Positions 45,970 to 55,511 of a DNA stretch of 64,000 bases are shown piece by piece (positions within the stretch are counted from its first letter, which is position 1; each line of letters starts with the position of its first letter). A program made the position numbers and the translations under genes. Under the pieces are notes generated by a model. It did not search any database, was not told the origin of the DNA, and saw nothing but the letters and a program-made list of their open reading frames with translations. This stretch comes from WTFY01 sp964614915 (GTDB lineage: Bacteria > Pseudomonadota > Gammaproteobacteria > UBA4575): assembly GCA_964614915.1 (NCBI GenBank), contig CAZTNC010000019.1, positions 1 through 64,000 of the forward strand, in the 5' to 3' direction.

Positions 45970-47224
45970 GGGAATTATATACTTGAGTGCCGCACGCTAA
46001 TGTGGCACTTCCGTACCCATTTGACGCTTCGCAGGCCAGCTGATGCTGCCACCTCCACGTCCAGTAGCCCCATTCCCGAAGGCCAATATATTCCGTGCAG
46101 CATTTATGTCTGCATGGTCCCAATACCCGCAGGCCACACATTCATGGTAGGTCCGGGTCTTTCTGTTCTTCCTGTCCGTGTGTCCGCACGCATGGCAGGT
46201 CTGGCTGGTGTACGCAGGATGTACCTTCATCACGCGGGCCTTGTACCCGAGGCACTGCTCCAGTTTGTACCAGCCGGAACCGAGGATCTCTCGATTCAAT
46301 CCCGCTTTCTGTTTCACATGCTTGCCGGGATGCTCTTGGGTTCCTTTGGCAGATTTCGTCATCGCCTGGATGTTCAAATCCTCAAGATAGACAAGGTCGT
46401 ACTTTGACGCTATTTCTTTGCTGACCTGGTGGCACCAGTCGGTGCGCGCCTGTACGATCTTACGGTGGACTCTGGCGTGGAGTCGTTTCGCCTTCAGGTA
46501 GCGGTGGCTTGGTTTAATACCCTGCTTCCAGTTACCACACTGTCTCCTTGCCATCATGCGCTGATAGCGCCTTTTGCGGGCTTCCAGTGTGCCAACATCG
46601 GGGGTGTAGTGGATGGTGCCATCCGAGAGGGCGACCTGACCAACGTTGCGGTCGATGCCTACAGGCTTAAGGCTTTCAGCTTGCGTTGTAACCACGACTT
46701 CATACACGATATACGCATACCATTTGCCGCACTCGTACTTGATCGTGCCGCTCTTGGCAATGCCGTCGGGATAGGGATTGTTCCCTATCAGCTTGAGTTG
46801 GCCGATGCGCTGCACGTGCAACCAGTCGCCCTGAATCCTGAACAGCCCAGTCCCCAGCGGAATAGAAGGCACATGCGTGTGCTTGCCGTGGAACTTCGGA
46901 AGACCGCCTTCACCCTTCCAGAACTGCTTGTAGGTGTTTTCAATAGGTTTCAGGGACAATTTGACGATGTTGGCCGAGTAGTCCTGCAGCCACGGGATTT
47001 GCTTCCTGAGATGGGTAAATCTCAGACCCAGTGAATACCAGCAAGTATCACATTTTCCGTATGCCTCATATTCGTCCCTGAGTACTTCAACAAAGTGGTT
47101 CCAGACATATCTGCATGCGCCCGCCAGTTCATGCAGCCTGTGAGCCTTAGCCTGCGTGTTCGGATGCAGGCGATAGCGGATGGTACGGTGCGCTTCCATT
47201 GCGGCCTTAAAGTATATAATTCCC
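45970..47224. mobile_element. Stand-alone TnpB element with 15-bp inverted repeats
   Basis: gggaattatatactt at 45970-45984 is the reverse complement of 47210-47224. The two copies enclose the tnpB gene closely. No tnpA is present, as in IS1341-type derivatives. The boundaries of the mobile unit may extend beyond these repeats. Confidence 0.6.
45997..47199 (-). CDS. tnpB: RNA-guided nuclease TnpB (IS200/IS605-IS1341 group)
   Basis: 400 residues from Met 47199; a frame open to 47313 exists but lacks family similarity. N-terminal RYRLHPNTQAKAHRLHELAG, RuvC acidic residues in GIDRNVGQVALSDG, LVYLEDLNIQAM and WDHADINAARNIL, and a CxxC...CxxC zinc finger (CHACGH and CVACGY). All catalytic residues are intact. 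TnpBs are omega-RNA-guided nucleases whose guide derives from the element's right end. GC content is lower than its neighbours. No tnpA is nearby. Confidence 0.93.
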   Translation of the reverse strand: MEAHRTIRYRLHPNTQAKAHRLHELAGACRYVWNHFVEVLRDEYEAYGKCDTCWYSLGLRFTHLRKQIPWLQDYSANIVKLSLKPIENTYKQFWKGEGGLPKFHGKHTHVPSIPLGTGLFRIQGDWLHVQRIGQLKLIGNNPYPDGIAKSGTIKYECGKWYAYIVYEVVVTTQAESLKPVGIDRNVGQVALSDGTIHYTPDVGTLEARKRRYQRMMARRQCGNWKQGIKPSHRYLKAKRLHARVHRKIVQARTDWCHQVSKEIASKYDLVYLEDLNIQAMTKSAKGTQEHPGKHVKQKAGLNREILGSGWYKLEQCLGYKARVMKVHPAYTSQTCHACGHTDRKNRKTRTYHECVACGYWDHADINAARNILAFGNGATGRGGGSISWPAKRQMGTEVPH

Positions 47225-47311
47225 TTTGCTATCCTTTGCGCAATAAAATTATGTATATGTGGTCCGGGTCCTTCAGGACACCAAGCGGCCAGTATCCCTG
47301 AGTGAGCCATC

Positions 47312-47611
47312 ATGCTTTATGCCATTATCAGCCAAGATGTAGCAGACAGTCTAGCCAAGCGAAAGTCGGTCCGAGACCAGCACATCGCGCGTCTTGACGA
47401 GTTGAAAGACCAGGGCCGCCTGGTGCTGGCGGGCCCTCACCCGGCCGTCGACAGCCCCGACCCGGGAGAAGCCGGGTTCACGGGCAGCCTGATCGTAGCT
47501 GAATTCGAGTCCCTGCAGGCGGCGCAAGCGTGGGCCGATGCCGATCCCTACATTGCAGCCGGGGTCTATGAACAGGTGGTGGTCAAGCCTTTCAAGCGGG
47601 TCCTGCCGTAA
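47312..47611 (+). CDS. yciI: YciI-like protein
   Basis: 99 residues, ferredoxin-like YCII family: MLYAIISQDVADSLAKRKSV, RQHIxRL-type DQHIARLDELKDQGRLVLAG and the closing AQAWADADPYIAAGVYEQVV. Function is not established, possibly a small enzyme or dimeric regulator. Starts 88 bases after the TnpB repeat. Confidence 0.9.
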   Translation: MLYAIISQDVADSLAKRKSVRDQHIARLDELKDQGRLVLAGPHPAVDSPDPGEAGFTGSLIVAEFESLQAAQAWADADPYIAAGVYEQVVVKPFKRVLP

Positions 47612-47655
47612 CCCACTACAGGTTTGCAGGATCACGGACCTGCAAGTTCGCGGTA

Positions 47656-48288
47656 CTACCGGATCAGTTCCATGAATTCGGCACGCGAGCGGGAATCGTC
47701 GCGGAAGGCTCCGAGCATGGAGCTGGTCACCGTCTTGCTGTTCTGCTTCTGCACGCCGCGCATGATCATGCAAAAATGACTGGCCTCAAGCACCACGGCC
47801 ACGCCGTGTGCATCGAGCACGTCCAGCAGGCCGCTTGCGATCTGCGTGGTCAGTCTTTCCTGCACCTGCAGGCGTCTTGCAAACACGTCCACGACGCGTG
47901 CAATCTTGCTCAGGCCGATGACGCGCCCCTTGGGCAGGTAGCCAATGTGCGCACGGCCATAGAACGGCAGGATGTGGTGCTCACACAGGGAATAGAATTC
48001 CACGTCCTTGACGATCACCATCTCCTCGCATTGCTCTTCGAACAGGGCATCGCTGACCACGTCTGAGACGCTGAGTTCATAGCCACTGGTCAAGAAATGC
48101 AGGGCTCTTGAGACGCGCTTGGGGGTATCGAGCAGGCCGTCACGCCCGGGATTCTCACCAAGCAGTTGCAACACCTTGCGCACCCCGGCCTCGAGCTCGG
48201 GGTCTCGATCGTCGTTGTCCGCAACCACATCTTCCTGCAGATAGCGACCACCGGCCAGTATTTCAAGCGCTTTTCTGTTCATGCGCAA
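47656..48288 (-). CDS. folE: GTP cyclohydrolase I
   Basis: 210 residues. Zinc site and active-site motif LCEHHILPFYGRAHIGYLPK and the second Cys in SHFCMIMRGVQKQNS, with VGLSKIARVVDVFARRLQVQ-type segments. It converts GTP to dihydroneopterin triphosphate, the first step of folate synthesis. It is convergent with yciI. Confidence 0.95.
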   Translation of the reverse strand: MRMNRKALEILAGGRYLQEDVVADNDDRDPELEAGVRKVLQLLGENPGRDGLLDTPKRVSRALHFLTSGYELSVSDVVSDALFEEQCEEMVIVKDVEFYSLCEHHILPFYGRAHIGYLPKGRVIGLSKIARVVDVFARRLQVQERLTTQIASGLLDVLDAHGVAVVLEASHFCMIMRGVQKQNSKTVTSSMLGAFRDDSRSRAEFMELIR

Positions 48289-48373
48289 ACTCCAGAGTTC
48301 GGTGTGTCCATGGCACCACCGCCGTGATCATAGCAGCTTGCGGTGCAACAGTTAAAACCCGCGCAACCCGGCA

Positions 48374-49108
48374 CTATTCGTCATCCAGCTCTTCGTAGAG
48401 ATCGTCGTCCAGAGGGACCTGGCCATCGCGGACCAGAAACTCGCGGTTGTCCAGGTAGGCGTCGCGGATGAAAACGTAACGCTCATGCCCGAGTTCATCG
48501 GTTCTGGCTTCCAGTTTCAGGTACTGGCTGCGTTCGTTGATGACATTGAGCGAAACCAGCGCGGTTTCCTCCGAGGCCGAAAGTTCCGGGAAGGTATTCA
48601 TCCAAAAGGTGATGTCGGCCAGCCGGCCCGGGGCATCCCGCAGGTTGCTGGGACCGAGAAACGGCAGCACCACGTAGGGTCCTGTGCCGATCCCCCAGTA
48701 CCCCAGGGTCTGCCCGAAATCCTCGTCGTGCTTGGTCAGGCCGAGTTGACTGGCTACATCAAACCACCCTGCCAGACCGAGCGTTGTGTTGACCAGCACA
48801 CGGCCGGTGTCCGAACCCGCCTCGGCAAACTTGAGCTGCAACAGGTTGTTGATGGCCACCCCGATGTCGCCAAGGTTCGAGAAGAAGTTTGCGACGCCGG
48901 TTTCGACTGCATCCGGTGCCACCGCCTGGTAGCCCCGGGTCACCGGGGTCAGCACGAGCCGGTCCACGGTTTCGTTGAAGTCGAATACCATGCGGTTCAG
49001 CCCTTCCCAGGGGTCTCCAGGATGCTGAACCGGGTCTTCTGCCACAGCGCTCAGGCACAGCAGCATGCCCACGAAAATGGCCCAGGCGCGCCACGGTACT
49101 GTCTTCAT
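48374..49108 (-). CDS. mlaA: MlaA/VacJ phospholipid-transport protein
   Basis: 244 residues from Met 49108. Signal peptide (WAIFVGMLLCLSAVAED), then the VacJ core GDPWEGLNRMVFDFNETVDR, VANFFSNLGDIGVAINNLLQ and GYWGIGTGPYVVLPFLGPSN. It removes phospholipids from the outer leaflet of the outer membrane with the MlaFEDB system. The cysteine in the signal region does not sit in a standard lipobox, so lipidation is uncertain. Other mla genes are not in the window. Confidence 0.9.
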   Translation of the reverse strand: MKTVPWRAWAIFVGMLLCLSAVAEDPVQHPGDPWEGLNRMVFDFNETVDRLVLTPVTRGYQAVAPDAVETGVANFFSNLGDIGVAINNLLQLKFAEAGSDTGRVLVNTTLGLAGWFDVASQLGLTKHDEDFGQTLGYWGIGTGPYVVLPFLGPSNLRDAPGRLADITFWMNTFPELSASEETALVSLNVINERSQYLKLEARTDELGHERYVFIRDAYLDNREFLVRDGQVPLDDDLYEELDDE

Positions 49109-49136
49109 CCCTGTCTTAACCCGTGTATCCAATGTT

Positions 49137-50357
49137 TCAGCTTTGTGAAGCCTTGGATTTTGCCATAATTCGCATCCGCAGGGCATTCAATTTTATGAAG
49201 CCGTCCGCATCCTGTTGATCATAGGCGCCTTTATCGTCCTCGAACGTGGCGATGCCCGGATCGAACAAGCTGTGGCTTTCCGATTTTCGCCCGACGATCT
49301 GCACGCTGCCCTTGTAGAGTTTGGCACGCACCGTACCGTTCACCTCGGCCTGCGTGGCATCGATCAGCTTCTGCATGGCGCCTCGCTCCGGACTCCACCA
49401 GTAGCCGTTGTAGACCAGGGCGGCATAGCGGGGCATCAGCTCGTCCTTGAGGTGTGCAACTTCCCGGTCCAGGGTCACGGACTCCATGGCCCGGTGGGCC
49501 TTGTGCAAAATCGTCCCCCCCGGGGTCTCGTAACAGCCGCGGGATTTCATGCCGACATAGCGGTTCTCCACGATATCCAGGCGGCCGATGCCGTGCATGC
49601 CGGCGATGGCATTCAGTTCGCGCAGCAGGTGCGACGGGCTGTGGCGCTCGCCGTCCAGGCTGACCGCATCGCCCTGCTCGAAGCCGATTTCAACGTAGCG
49701 GGGCTCGTCCGGGGCCTTGGCAGGGGAGCAGGTCAGCTGCCACATGTCCTCCTCGGGCTCCGCCCAGGGATCCTCCAGCCCACCTCCCTCGTACGAGACG
49801 TGCAGCAAATTGGCATCCATGGAATACGGCGAGGCCTGGCCCTGCTTGTGTTCAATGGGGATGTCGTGTCGGGCGGCGTACTCCAGCAGTTTCTCGCGCG
49901 AGTTCAGGTCCCATTCACGCCAGGGTGCGATAACCTTGATCTCCGGGTCGAGCGCGTAGGCGCCGAGTTCAAAGCGCACCTGGTCGTTGCCCTTTCCCGT
50001 GGCCCCGTGTGCAATAGCATCGCCGCCCACCTCCCGGGCAATTTCCACGAGGCGCTTGGCTATCAGGGGGCGGGCAATCGAGGTGCCCAGCAGGTACTCA
50101 CCTTCGTAGACGGCATTGGCCCGCATCATGGGGAAGACGAAATCGCGCACGAATTCCTCGCACAGATCCTCGATGTAGATCTCGCGGACACCGAGGGCCT
50201 CGGCCTTGGCCCGTGCGGATTCAATCTCCTTGCCCTGGCCGATATCCGCGGTAAATGTTACGACCTCGCACTGGTACGACTCGGCCAGCCACTTGAGGAT
50301 GACCGAGGTGTCCAGACCGCCCGAATAGGCAAGTACAACTTTTCGAACTGATGACAT
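49137..50357 (-). CDS. argG: Argininosuccinate synthase
   Basis: 406 residues. ATP-pyrophosphatase P-loop AYSGGLDTSVILKWL, GATGKGNDQVRFELGAYAL and ENRYVGMKSRGCYETPGG. It joins citrulline and aspartate in arginine synthesis. It is divergent from rnt. argD and argF lie about 5 kb to the right. Confidence 0.97.
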   Translation of the reverse strand: MSSVRKVVLAYSGGLDTSVILKWLAESYQCEVVTFTADIGQGKEIESARAKAEALGVREIYIEDLCEEFVRDFVFPMMRANAVYEGEYLLGTSIARPLIAKRLVEIAREVGGDAIAHGATGKGNDQVRFELGAYALDPEIKVIAPWREWDLNSREKLLEYAARHDIPIEHKQGQASPYSMDANLLHVSYEGGGLEDPWAEPEEDMWQLTCSPAKAPDEPRYVEIGFEQGDAVSLDGERHSPSHLLRELNAIAGMHGIGRLDIVENRYVGMKSRGCYETPGGTILHKAHRAMESVTLDREVAHLKDELMPRYAALVYNGYWWSPERGAMQKLIDATQAEVNGTVRAKLYKGSVQIVGRKSESHSLFDPGIATFEDDKGAYDQQDADGFIKLNALRMRIMAKSKASQS

Positions 50358-50447
50358 ACTATGCGCTTGAACAGTAGATGAAATGACCGGGTGAACTCAC
50401 CCTGCGAAGTATAGCCTAAAGGCGCAACCCGCTTTGACAAATCACCG

Positions 50448-51071
50448 ATGAGTGACACACCCTCCCAGGATTGCGTTCCTATTGGCAATCGCTTTCGCGG
50501 CTTTTGCCCGGTGGTAGTGGACGTGGAAACCGGCGGCTTCAATGCCAGCACCGATGCCCTGCTTGAGGTCGCCGCCGTGCTGGTCGGCATGGACCAGAAG
50601 CGGCAGTTTTATTGCCAGCGCACGATTGCAGCCCACGTGCGGCCCTTCGAAGGCGCCAACCTGGACCCCGCCTCGCTGGAGGTAAACGGCATCGACCCCT
50701 TTCACCCGCTGAGAATCGCGCTGCCCGAAGAGGAGGCCCTGCAGAAAATCTTCGTGCCGGTCCACAGGCACGTCCAGGAAAACCGGTGCACCCGCGCCAT
50801 CCTGGTCGGCCACAATGCCTTTTTCGACCTGGGATTCATCAAGGCCGCCGTGGAGCGCACCGGCATCAAGAACAATCCCTTTCACCCGTTCAGCAACCTC
50901 GACACGGTCACGCTGGGCGCGCTGGCCTATGGCCAGACCGTGCTCTCAAGGATTGCCGTGGCAGCCAATCTCGACTGGGAATCCAGCAGCGCGCACTCGG
51001 CCGTCTACGATGCCGAAAAGACTGCTGCGATATTCTGCGAAGTGATGAACCGGTGGGAGATGCAGATCTAA
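50448..51071 (+). CDS. rnt: Ribonuclease T
   Basis: 207 residues, DEDDh exonuclease: Asp and Glu in VVVDVETGGFNAS, Asp in LVGHNAFFDLGFI, and His-Asp in SSAHSAVYDAEKTA. It trims tRNA and other RNA 3' ends. Its stop is 28 bases from the convergent grxD gene. Confidence 0.95.
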   Translation: MSDTPSQDCVPIGNRFRGFCPVVVDVETGGFNASTDALLEVAAVLVGMDQKRQFYCQRTIAAHVRPFEGANLDPASLEVNGIDPFHPLRIALPEEEALQKIFVPVHRHVQENRCTRAILVGHNAFFDLGFIKAAVERTGIKNNPFHPFSNLDTVTLGALAYGQTVLSRIAVAANLDWESSSAHSAVYDAEKTAAIFCEVMNRWEMQI

Positions 51072-51099
51072 AAGTGCCGCAGGCGCCTGCGCACCCCGT

Positions 51100-51420
51100 C
51101 TAGTCGCTGTCAGCGGCCGCACTCACCATCTTCTGCAGCTCACCGCGCTCATGCAGGTCCAGGGTGATGTCGCACCCGCCCACCAGTTCGCCCTGGATGT
51201 AGAGTTGCGGGAACGTGGGCCAATCGGCAAAACGCGGCAGGTTTTCGAATATCTCCGGGTCCATCAGGACATTCACGTAGGCAAACTCGTGACCGCAGGC
51301 CTTGAGCGCCTCGGCGGTACGGCTCGAAAAACCGCATTGAGGCATCTGCGGCGTACCTTTCATATACAGGATGACAGGATTTGACTCCACCTGCTCCTTG
51401 ATCCGGTCCAATACATCCAT
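51100..51420 (-). CDS. grxD: Monothiol glutaredoxin Grx4
   Basis: 106 residues from the Met of MDVLDRIKEQVESN. CGFS active site (PQCGFSSRTAEALKAC), WPTFPQLYIQGELVGGCD. It binds and delivers iron-sulfur clusters with glutathione. Usual neighbour of rnt in gammaproteobacteria. Confidence 0.95.
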   Translation of the reverse strand: MDVLDRIKEQVESNPVILYMKGTPQMPQCGFSSRTAEALKACGHEFAYVNVLMDPEIFENLPRFADWPTFPQLYIQGELVGGCDITLDLHERGELQKMVSAAADSD

Positions 51421-51475
51421 GACCACGCTCTCCTGAAACATTTTGCTTGTGGACTTCTATTGTACTGCGGGGCGG

Positions 51476-53263
51476 CTAGCTGGCAAGCGCTGTATCCACA
51501 TTGCGCTGCAGCCAAAGCTCAAGCAGGGCCAGATGCCATAACTTGCTGCCCTGGAGCGGGGTCATGTGCTGTTCCGGTTCGGCCAGCAGACGCTCGACAT
51601 GGGACGGCTGGAACAACCCGCGCTGGCGGCAGGCCCGAGAATGCAGCACTGCGCGCATGAATTCCACGAACTCACCGCGGATGTATTTCAGGGCGGGCAC
51701 CGGGAAGTACCCCTTTTCGCGGTCGATGACCTGCGCCGGCAAAAAGTCCCGGGCAATCTGCTTCAGGACATGCTTGCCGCCTTGCGCCAGCTTGTGCTGC
51801 ACGGGCATCTGCATGGCCAGTTCCACCAGTTCGTGATCCAGGAACGGCACCCGGGCCTCGAGCCCATGGGCCATGGTCATGTTGTCGACCCGTTTCACGG
51901 GGTCATCTACCACAAGGGTGGTGACATCCATGTGCAGCACGGCACGCACAAATTCCCGCGTGCCTGCCCGCCGCAGCAATCGCTGCACGGTCTGCGAGGT
52001 GAAATCCTCGCTGACCAGATCCGGGGGCAGCACCTCACGCATCTCGGCGTGGCTGCGGTCAAAATAGTGCTTGGCAAAACTCTCCGTGCTGAACGAGGCC
52101 TCGGCCTGCATTCTGGGATACCAGAAGTAGCCGCCGAAGACTTCATCGGCGCCCTGGCCGGACTGCACCACCGAGATGTGCTGGCTGACCTGCTCGGCCA
52201 GCAGGTAGAAGGCGATCGCATCCTGGCCCACCATGGGCTCGGCCATGTGTTCCACTGCCTCCGGCAGGCGCTCTAGCACTTCGTGGTTGTCGATGTGGAT
52301 CTTGTGGTGGCGCGTGCCAAAGTGCTCGGCAACCGCATCCGAATATTCAAACTCGTTGCCGCGCTCCTCGGGCTGGTCCTCAAACCCCACGGAATAGGTG
52401 CGCAGCTCGGGTACTCCGGACTCGGCCAAAAGACCCACCAGCAGGCTGGAGTCCAGGCCTCCTGACAACAGCACGCCCACCGGTACATCGGCCACGTGCA
52501 GGCGCTTTTCCACGGCTTCGCGCAGTGCGGCCTGAATGGCATGCTGCCATTCGCGCTCGGTTCTATGGGCTCCGGCGGAATCGGCCCGCAGCTGCCAGTA
52601 GGATTCCATCTCGGGTCTCCCGTGGGCTGGGATGCGCAGGGTGTGTCCTGGCGGCAGCTTTTTCAGCCCGCGCAGGATCGTACCGGGAGCCGGCACCACA
52701 CCGTGCAGGCTCAGGTGGTGGTGCAGGCCGGGTGCATCGAGGCCGGTGTCCACCCCATGGGTGCGCAGCAGCGCCTGCGAGTTCGAGGCAAAGCGGAAAA
52801 AGCCCTTGCCCTGCGTGAAGTAGAGCGGCTTGACGCCCAGCCGGTCGCGAGCCAGGAACAGCTCCTCGGCCTGCACGTCCCAGATGGCAAAGGCAAACAT
52901 CCCGGCCAGCTTTTCGACGCTGGATGGCCCCCACTGCGCATACGCCTTGAGGATAACCTCGGTATCTCCATGGGAGCGGAACGTGTGGCCCTGCGCGATC
53001 AGCTGCTCACGCAGCTGCGGGTAGTTGTAAATCGCGCCGTTGAAGACGATCGCACGCTGCGTGTCGGCATCGAACATCGGCTGGTTGGCCTTCGCCGAGA
53101 GGTCGATGACGGACAGGCGCCGATGGCCGAGACCGATCACCCCGGAAAAATAGTGGCCCTCGTGATCGGGCCCGCGACGCTGCAGGGTCTGCAACATGAC
53201 ATCGATCGTGCCCGGGTCCGGCGCGGTGCCGTCAAGGCGTAACTCGCCGCAAATTCCGCACAT
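51476..53263 (-). CDS. Asparagine-synthase-type amidotransferase, NAGGN amidotransferase-like
   Basis: 595 residues. N-terminal glutaminase with Cys2 (MCGICGE), then the synthetase P-loop LSGGLDSSLLVGLL. The segments HLSLHGVVPAPGTILRGLKK and FNGAIYNYPQLREQLIAQGH are close to N-acetylglutaminylglutamine amidotransferase (osmolyte synthesis) rather than plain AsnB. The usual partner, the N-acetylglutaminylglutamine synthetase, is not adjacent, so plain asparagine synthesis cannot be excluded. It begins 6 bases after hyuB. Confidence 0.8.
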   Translation of the reverse strand: MCGICGELRLDGTAPDPGTIDVMLQTLQRRGPDHEGHYFSGVIGLGHRRLSVIDLSAKANQPMFDADTQRAIVFNGAIYNYPQLREQLIAQGHTFRSHGDTEVILKAYAQWGPSSVEKLAGMFAFAIWDVQAEELFLARDRLGVKPLYFTQGKGFFRFASNSQALLRTHGVDTGLDAPGLHHHLSLHGVVPAPGTILRGLKKLPPGHTLRIPAHGRPEMESYWQLRADSAGAHRTEREWQHAIQAALREAVEKRLHVADVPVGVLLSGGLDSSLLVGLLAESGVPELRTYSVGFEDQPEERGNEFEYSDAVAEHFGTRHHKIHIDNHEVLERLPEAVEHMAEPMVGQDAIAFYLLAEQVSQHISVVQSGQGADEVFGGYFWYPRMQAEASFSTESFAKHYFDRSHAEMREVLPPDLVSEDFTSQTVQRLLRRAGTREFVRAVLHMDVTTLVVDDPVKRVDNMTMAHGLEARVPFLDHELVELAMQMPVQHKLAQGGKHVLKQIARDFLPAQVIDREKGYFPVPALKYIRGEFVEFMRAVLHSRACRQRGLFQPSHVERLLAEPEQHMTPLQGSKLWHLALLELWLQRNVDTALAS

Positions 53264-53269
53264 CAGGAT

Positions 53270-54805
53270 TCAGCTGGCAGGACCCCAGCCGCCACCGCCG
53301 GGCGACTCGATGCGAAGGCAGTCTCCGGCATGTACATCACGCCAGACCTTGCCCGGCATCGGTTTGCCATTCAGGAAATTCGCACCGGGTAGGGCCGCAG
53401 CCCCACCATGCAGCCCCCAGGGGCTGCGGGTGCGGCGCTCCGACAGGATCGTGAGCGTCGCGGGCTCAAGAAATTCGAGTTCCCGGACCAGCCCATCCCC
53501 GCCTGGGTGCCGGCCCGGGCCCCCCGAGCCTTTGCGGATGGCGTAACGCCGGATTCGCAACGGAAAATTGATCTCCAGTACTTCCACCGGGGTGTTTTGC
53601 GTGTTGGTCATGTGGGTCTGCACGGCCGACAGGCCGGGCGCATGTTTCGAGCCGCCCATGCCTCCGGCAATGGTTTCATAGTATCCCCAGGGCGTATCGC
53701 TCGAGCTGCCGAGGGCCAGATTGTTCATCGTGCCCTGGCTACAGGCCGGAATGGCATCGGGCAGTGCCTGGCCCAGAGCGCCGAGCACCGCATCGACGAT
53801 GCGCGAACTAGTCTCCACGTTGCCAGCCGCCACCGCGGCCGGGCGCTTCGCATTCAGCAGGGAACCGGCAGGCGCCCTGAGCGTGAACGGAGCGAAACTG
53901 CCGGCGCATGCCGGGGTCTCATCCGGCATCAGGCACCGGAATACGTAAAACACTGCAGCCGCCGTTACCGACAGGGGGCAGTTGATGTTGCCCGCAACCT
54001 GCGCAGCCGTGCCGGTAAAGTCCACCTCGATGCAGTCATCGCCGACCTGCAGGGAAACACAAATGGCGAGATCGGTGCCGCCCTGCCCGTCATCGTCCAT
54101 GTAGTCCGTGAACGTGTAGCTGCCGTTCGGAATCTTGGCAATCATGGAACAGGCGATCTGCCGGCCGTAGTCGTTGAGTTCGCCCAGTGCCTGCAGGAAC
54201 TGCACCTCGCCGGTTTTCTCGACCAGTTCCTCGAGGCGCGCGATGCCGCGCCGGTTTGCGCTGCACTGCGCGGCCATGTCCCCCAGCGTGTCACGCAGGT
54301 TCCTGGCGTCCCTGAACAGCTCGGTGATCGCCTGCTGGTCGATTTCACCGCGGCGGCCGATCGCGGTCGGGGGGATCACCACACCCTCTTGCGAAAGGTC
54401 CGTGGACACGGGCATCGAGCCCGGGGTTTCCGCGCCGATGTCCGCATGGTGTGCCCGGTTGGCGACGAATCCCATCAGCCTTTCCCGGATGAACACCGGG
54501 CAGACCACCGTCACGTCGGGCAAATGGGTGCCACCAAGATAGGGGTCATTCAGAGCCACGAAGTCGCCTGGTGCCCAGTTCCTTTGCGTGACAATCTGCT
54601 GCATGGCATAGGCCATGCTGCCGAGATGCACTGGAATATGTGCGGCCTGTGCACACAGCCCGCCCTGTGCATCAAACACGGCGCAGGAGAAATCGAGGCG
54701 ATCCCGGATATTCGGGGAGAAGGCCGCAAACCGCAGTTGTGCGCCCATCTCTTCGCACACCGCATCAATCCTGCGGGCGAAAATACTGAGCTCGATCGGG
54801 TTCAT
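53270..54805 (-). CDS. hyuB: Hydantoinase B/5-oxoprolinase family protein
   Basis: 511 residues, HyuB superfamily: FSPNIRDRLDFSCAVFDAQG, AAHIPVHLGSMAYAMQQIV, GDFVALNDPYLGGTHLPDV and FVANRAHHADIGAETPGSMP. Such proteins act with a HyuA ATPase partner on hydantoins or oxoproline. No hyuA is nearby. It is directly followed by the amidotransferase with 6 bases between, so the two are likely co-transcribed. Confidence 0.85.
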   Translation of the reverse strand: MNPIELSIFARRIDAVCEEMGAQLRFAAFSPNIRDRLDFSCAVFDAQGGLCAQAAHIPVHLGSMAYAMQQIVTQRNWAPGDFVALNDPYLGGTHLPDVTVVCPVFIRERLMGFVANRAHHADIGAETPGSMPVSTDLSQEGVVIPPTAIGRRGEIDQQAITELFRDARNLRDTLGDMAAQCSANRRGIARLEELVEKTGEVQFLQALGELNDYGRQIACSMIAKIPNGSYTFTDYMDDDGQGGTDLAICVSLQVGDDCIEVDFTGTAAQVAGNINCPLSVTAAAVFYVFRCLMPDETPACAGSFAPFTLRAPAGSLLNAKRPAAVAAGNVETSSRIVDAVLGALGQALPDAIPACSQGTMNNLALGSSSDTPWGYYETIAGGMGGSKHAPGLSAVQTHMTNTQNTPVEVLEINFPLRIRRYAIRKGSGGPGRHPGGDGLVRELEFLEPATLTILSERRTRSPWGLHGGAAALPGANFLNGKPMPGKVWRDVHAGDCLRIESPGGGGWGPAS

Positions 54806-54920
54806 GTGGCAGCTATAAATGGTTAAGTTTAGCGGGTGGATTCGTTATAATACCCATGCACAACAAGTCAAAACAGCAGTTTCGAACAGACAGTGGAAAG
54901 CTTTTGAATAGGAGTATGGC

Positions 54921-55505
54921 ATGAACCCCCTGAATTCAATTACGGGCACGATCGTTGCGGGTGTCGTCCTTTCGATTTTGATCGGTCTTGGTTTTTCGCC
55001 TGCGATTGATCTGGTGGCATGGTCCCTGGCAGTCTGGCTACACGTCCTCGCCGGAATCGTCTGGATCGGTCTGCTGTACTACTTCAATTTCGTACAGGTC
55101 CCGGCCATGGGCGAGGCGACGGCGGACCAGTCCGGACCGGGTCCGGCCGCGATCGGAAAGTATGTGGCACCCCGTGCACTGCTGTGGTTTCGCTGGGCTG
55201 CGGTCGTCACCTGGCTGACAGGGGCCTGGGCTCTCGAGTATGTCGGTGGCTTTAACCAGAACTTCTTTGCAACCGAGGGAGTCACGACGATCGGTGTCGG
55301 TGCCTGGCTGGGCACCATCATGATCTTCAATGTCTGGGTGCTGATCTGGCCCAACCAGAAAAAAGTGCTTGGCATGGTGCAGGCCAGCGATGACGAAAAA
55401 GCCAAGGCCAAGCAGGTCGCCTTCATGGCCTCGCGAACCAATACCCTCCTTTCGATCCCCATGCTGGCATGCATGGTTGCAGCCGGTCATGGTTTCTTTA
55501 TCTAA
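54921..55505 (+). CDS. PuuD-like (urate hydroxylase N-terminal) membrane protein
   Basis: 194 residues, five or so membrane segments: TIVAGVVLSILIGLGF, AWSLAVWLHVLAGIVWIGLL, LLWFRWAAVVTWLTGAWALE, GVGAWLGTIMIFNVWVLIWP and SIPMLACMVAAGHGFF. The pattern matches the membrane domain of the urate hydroxylase PuuD family, but the C-terminal cytochrome c domain of true PuuD is missing, so urate oxidation is not supported. A gag ribosome-binding site precedes the ATG. Confidence 0.7.
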   Translation: MNPLNSITGTIVAGVVLSILIGLGFSPAIDLVAWSLAVWLHVLAGIVWIGLLYYFNFVQVPAMGEATADQSGPGPAAIGKYVAPRALLWFRWAAVVTWLTGAWALEYVGGFNQNFFATEGVTTIGVGAWLGTIMIFNVWVLIWPNQKKVLGMVQASDDEKAKAKQVAFMASRTNTLLSIPMLACMVAAGHGFFI

Positions 55506-55511
55506 GATAAG

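Noticed and set aside
49215..50351. 378-codon open frame on the plus strand
   Set aside because: Antisense shadow of argG.
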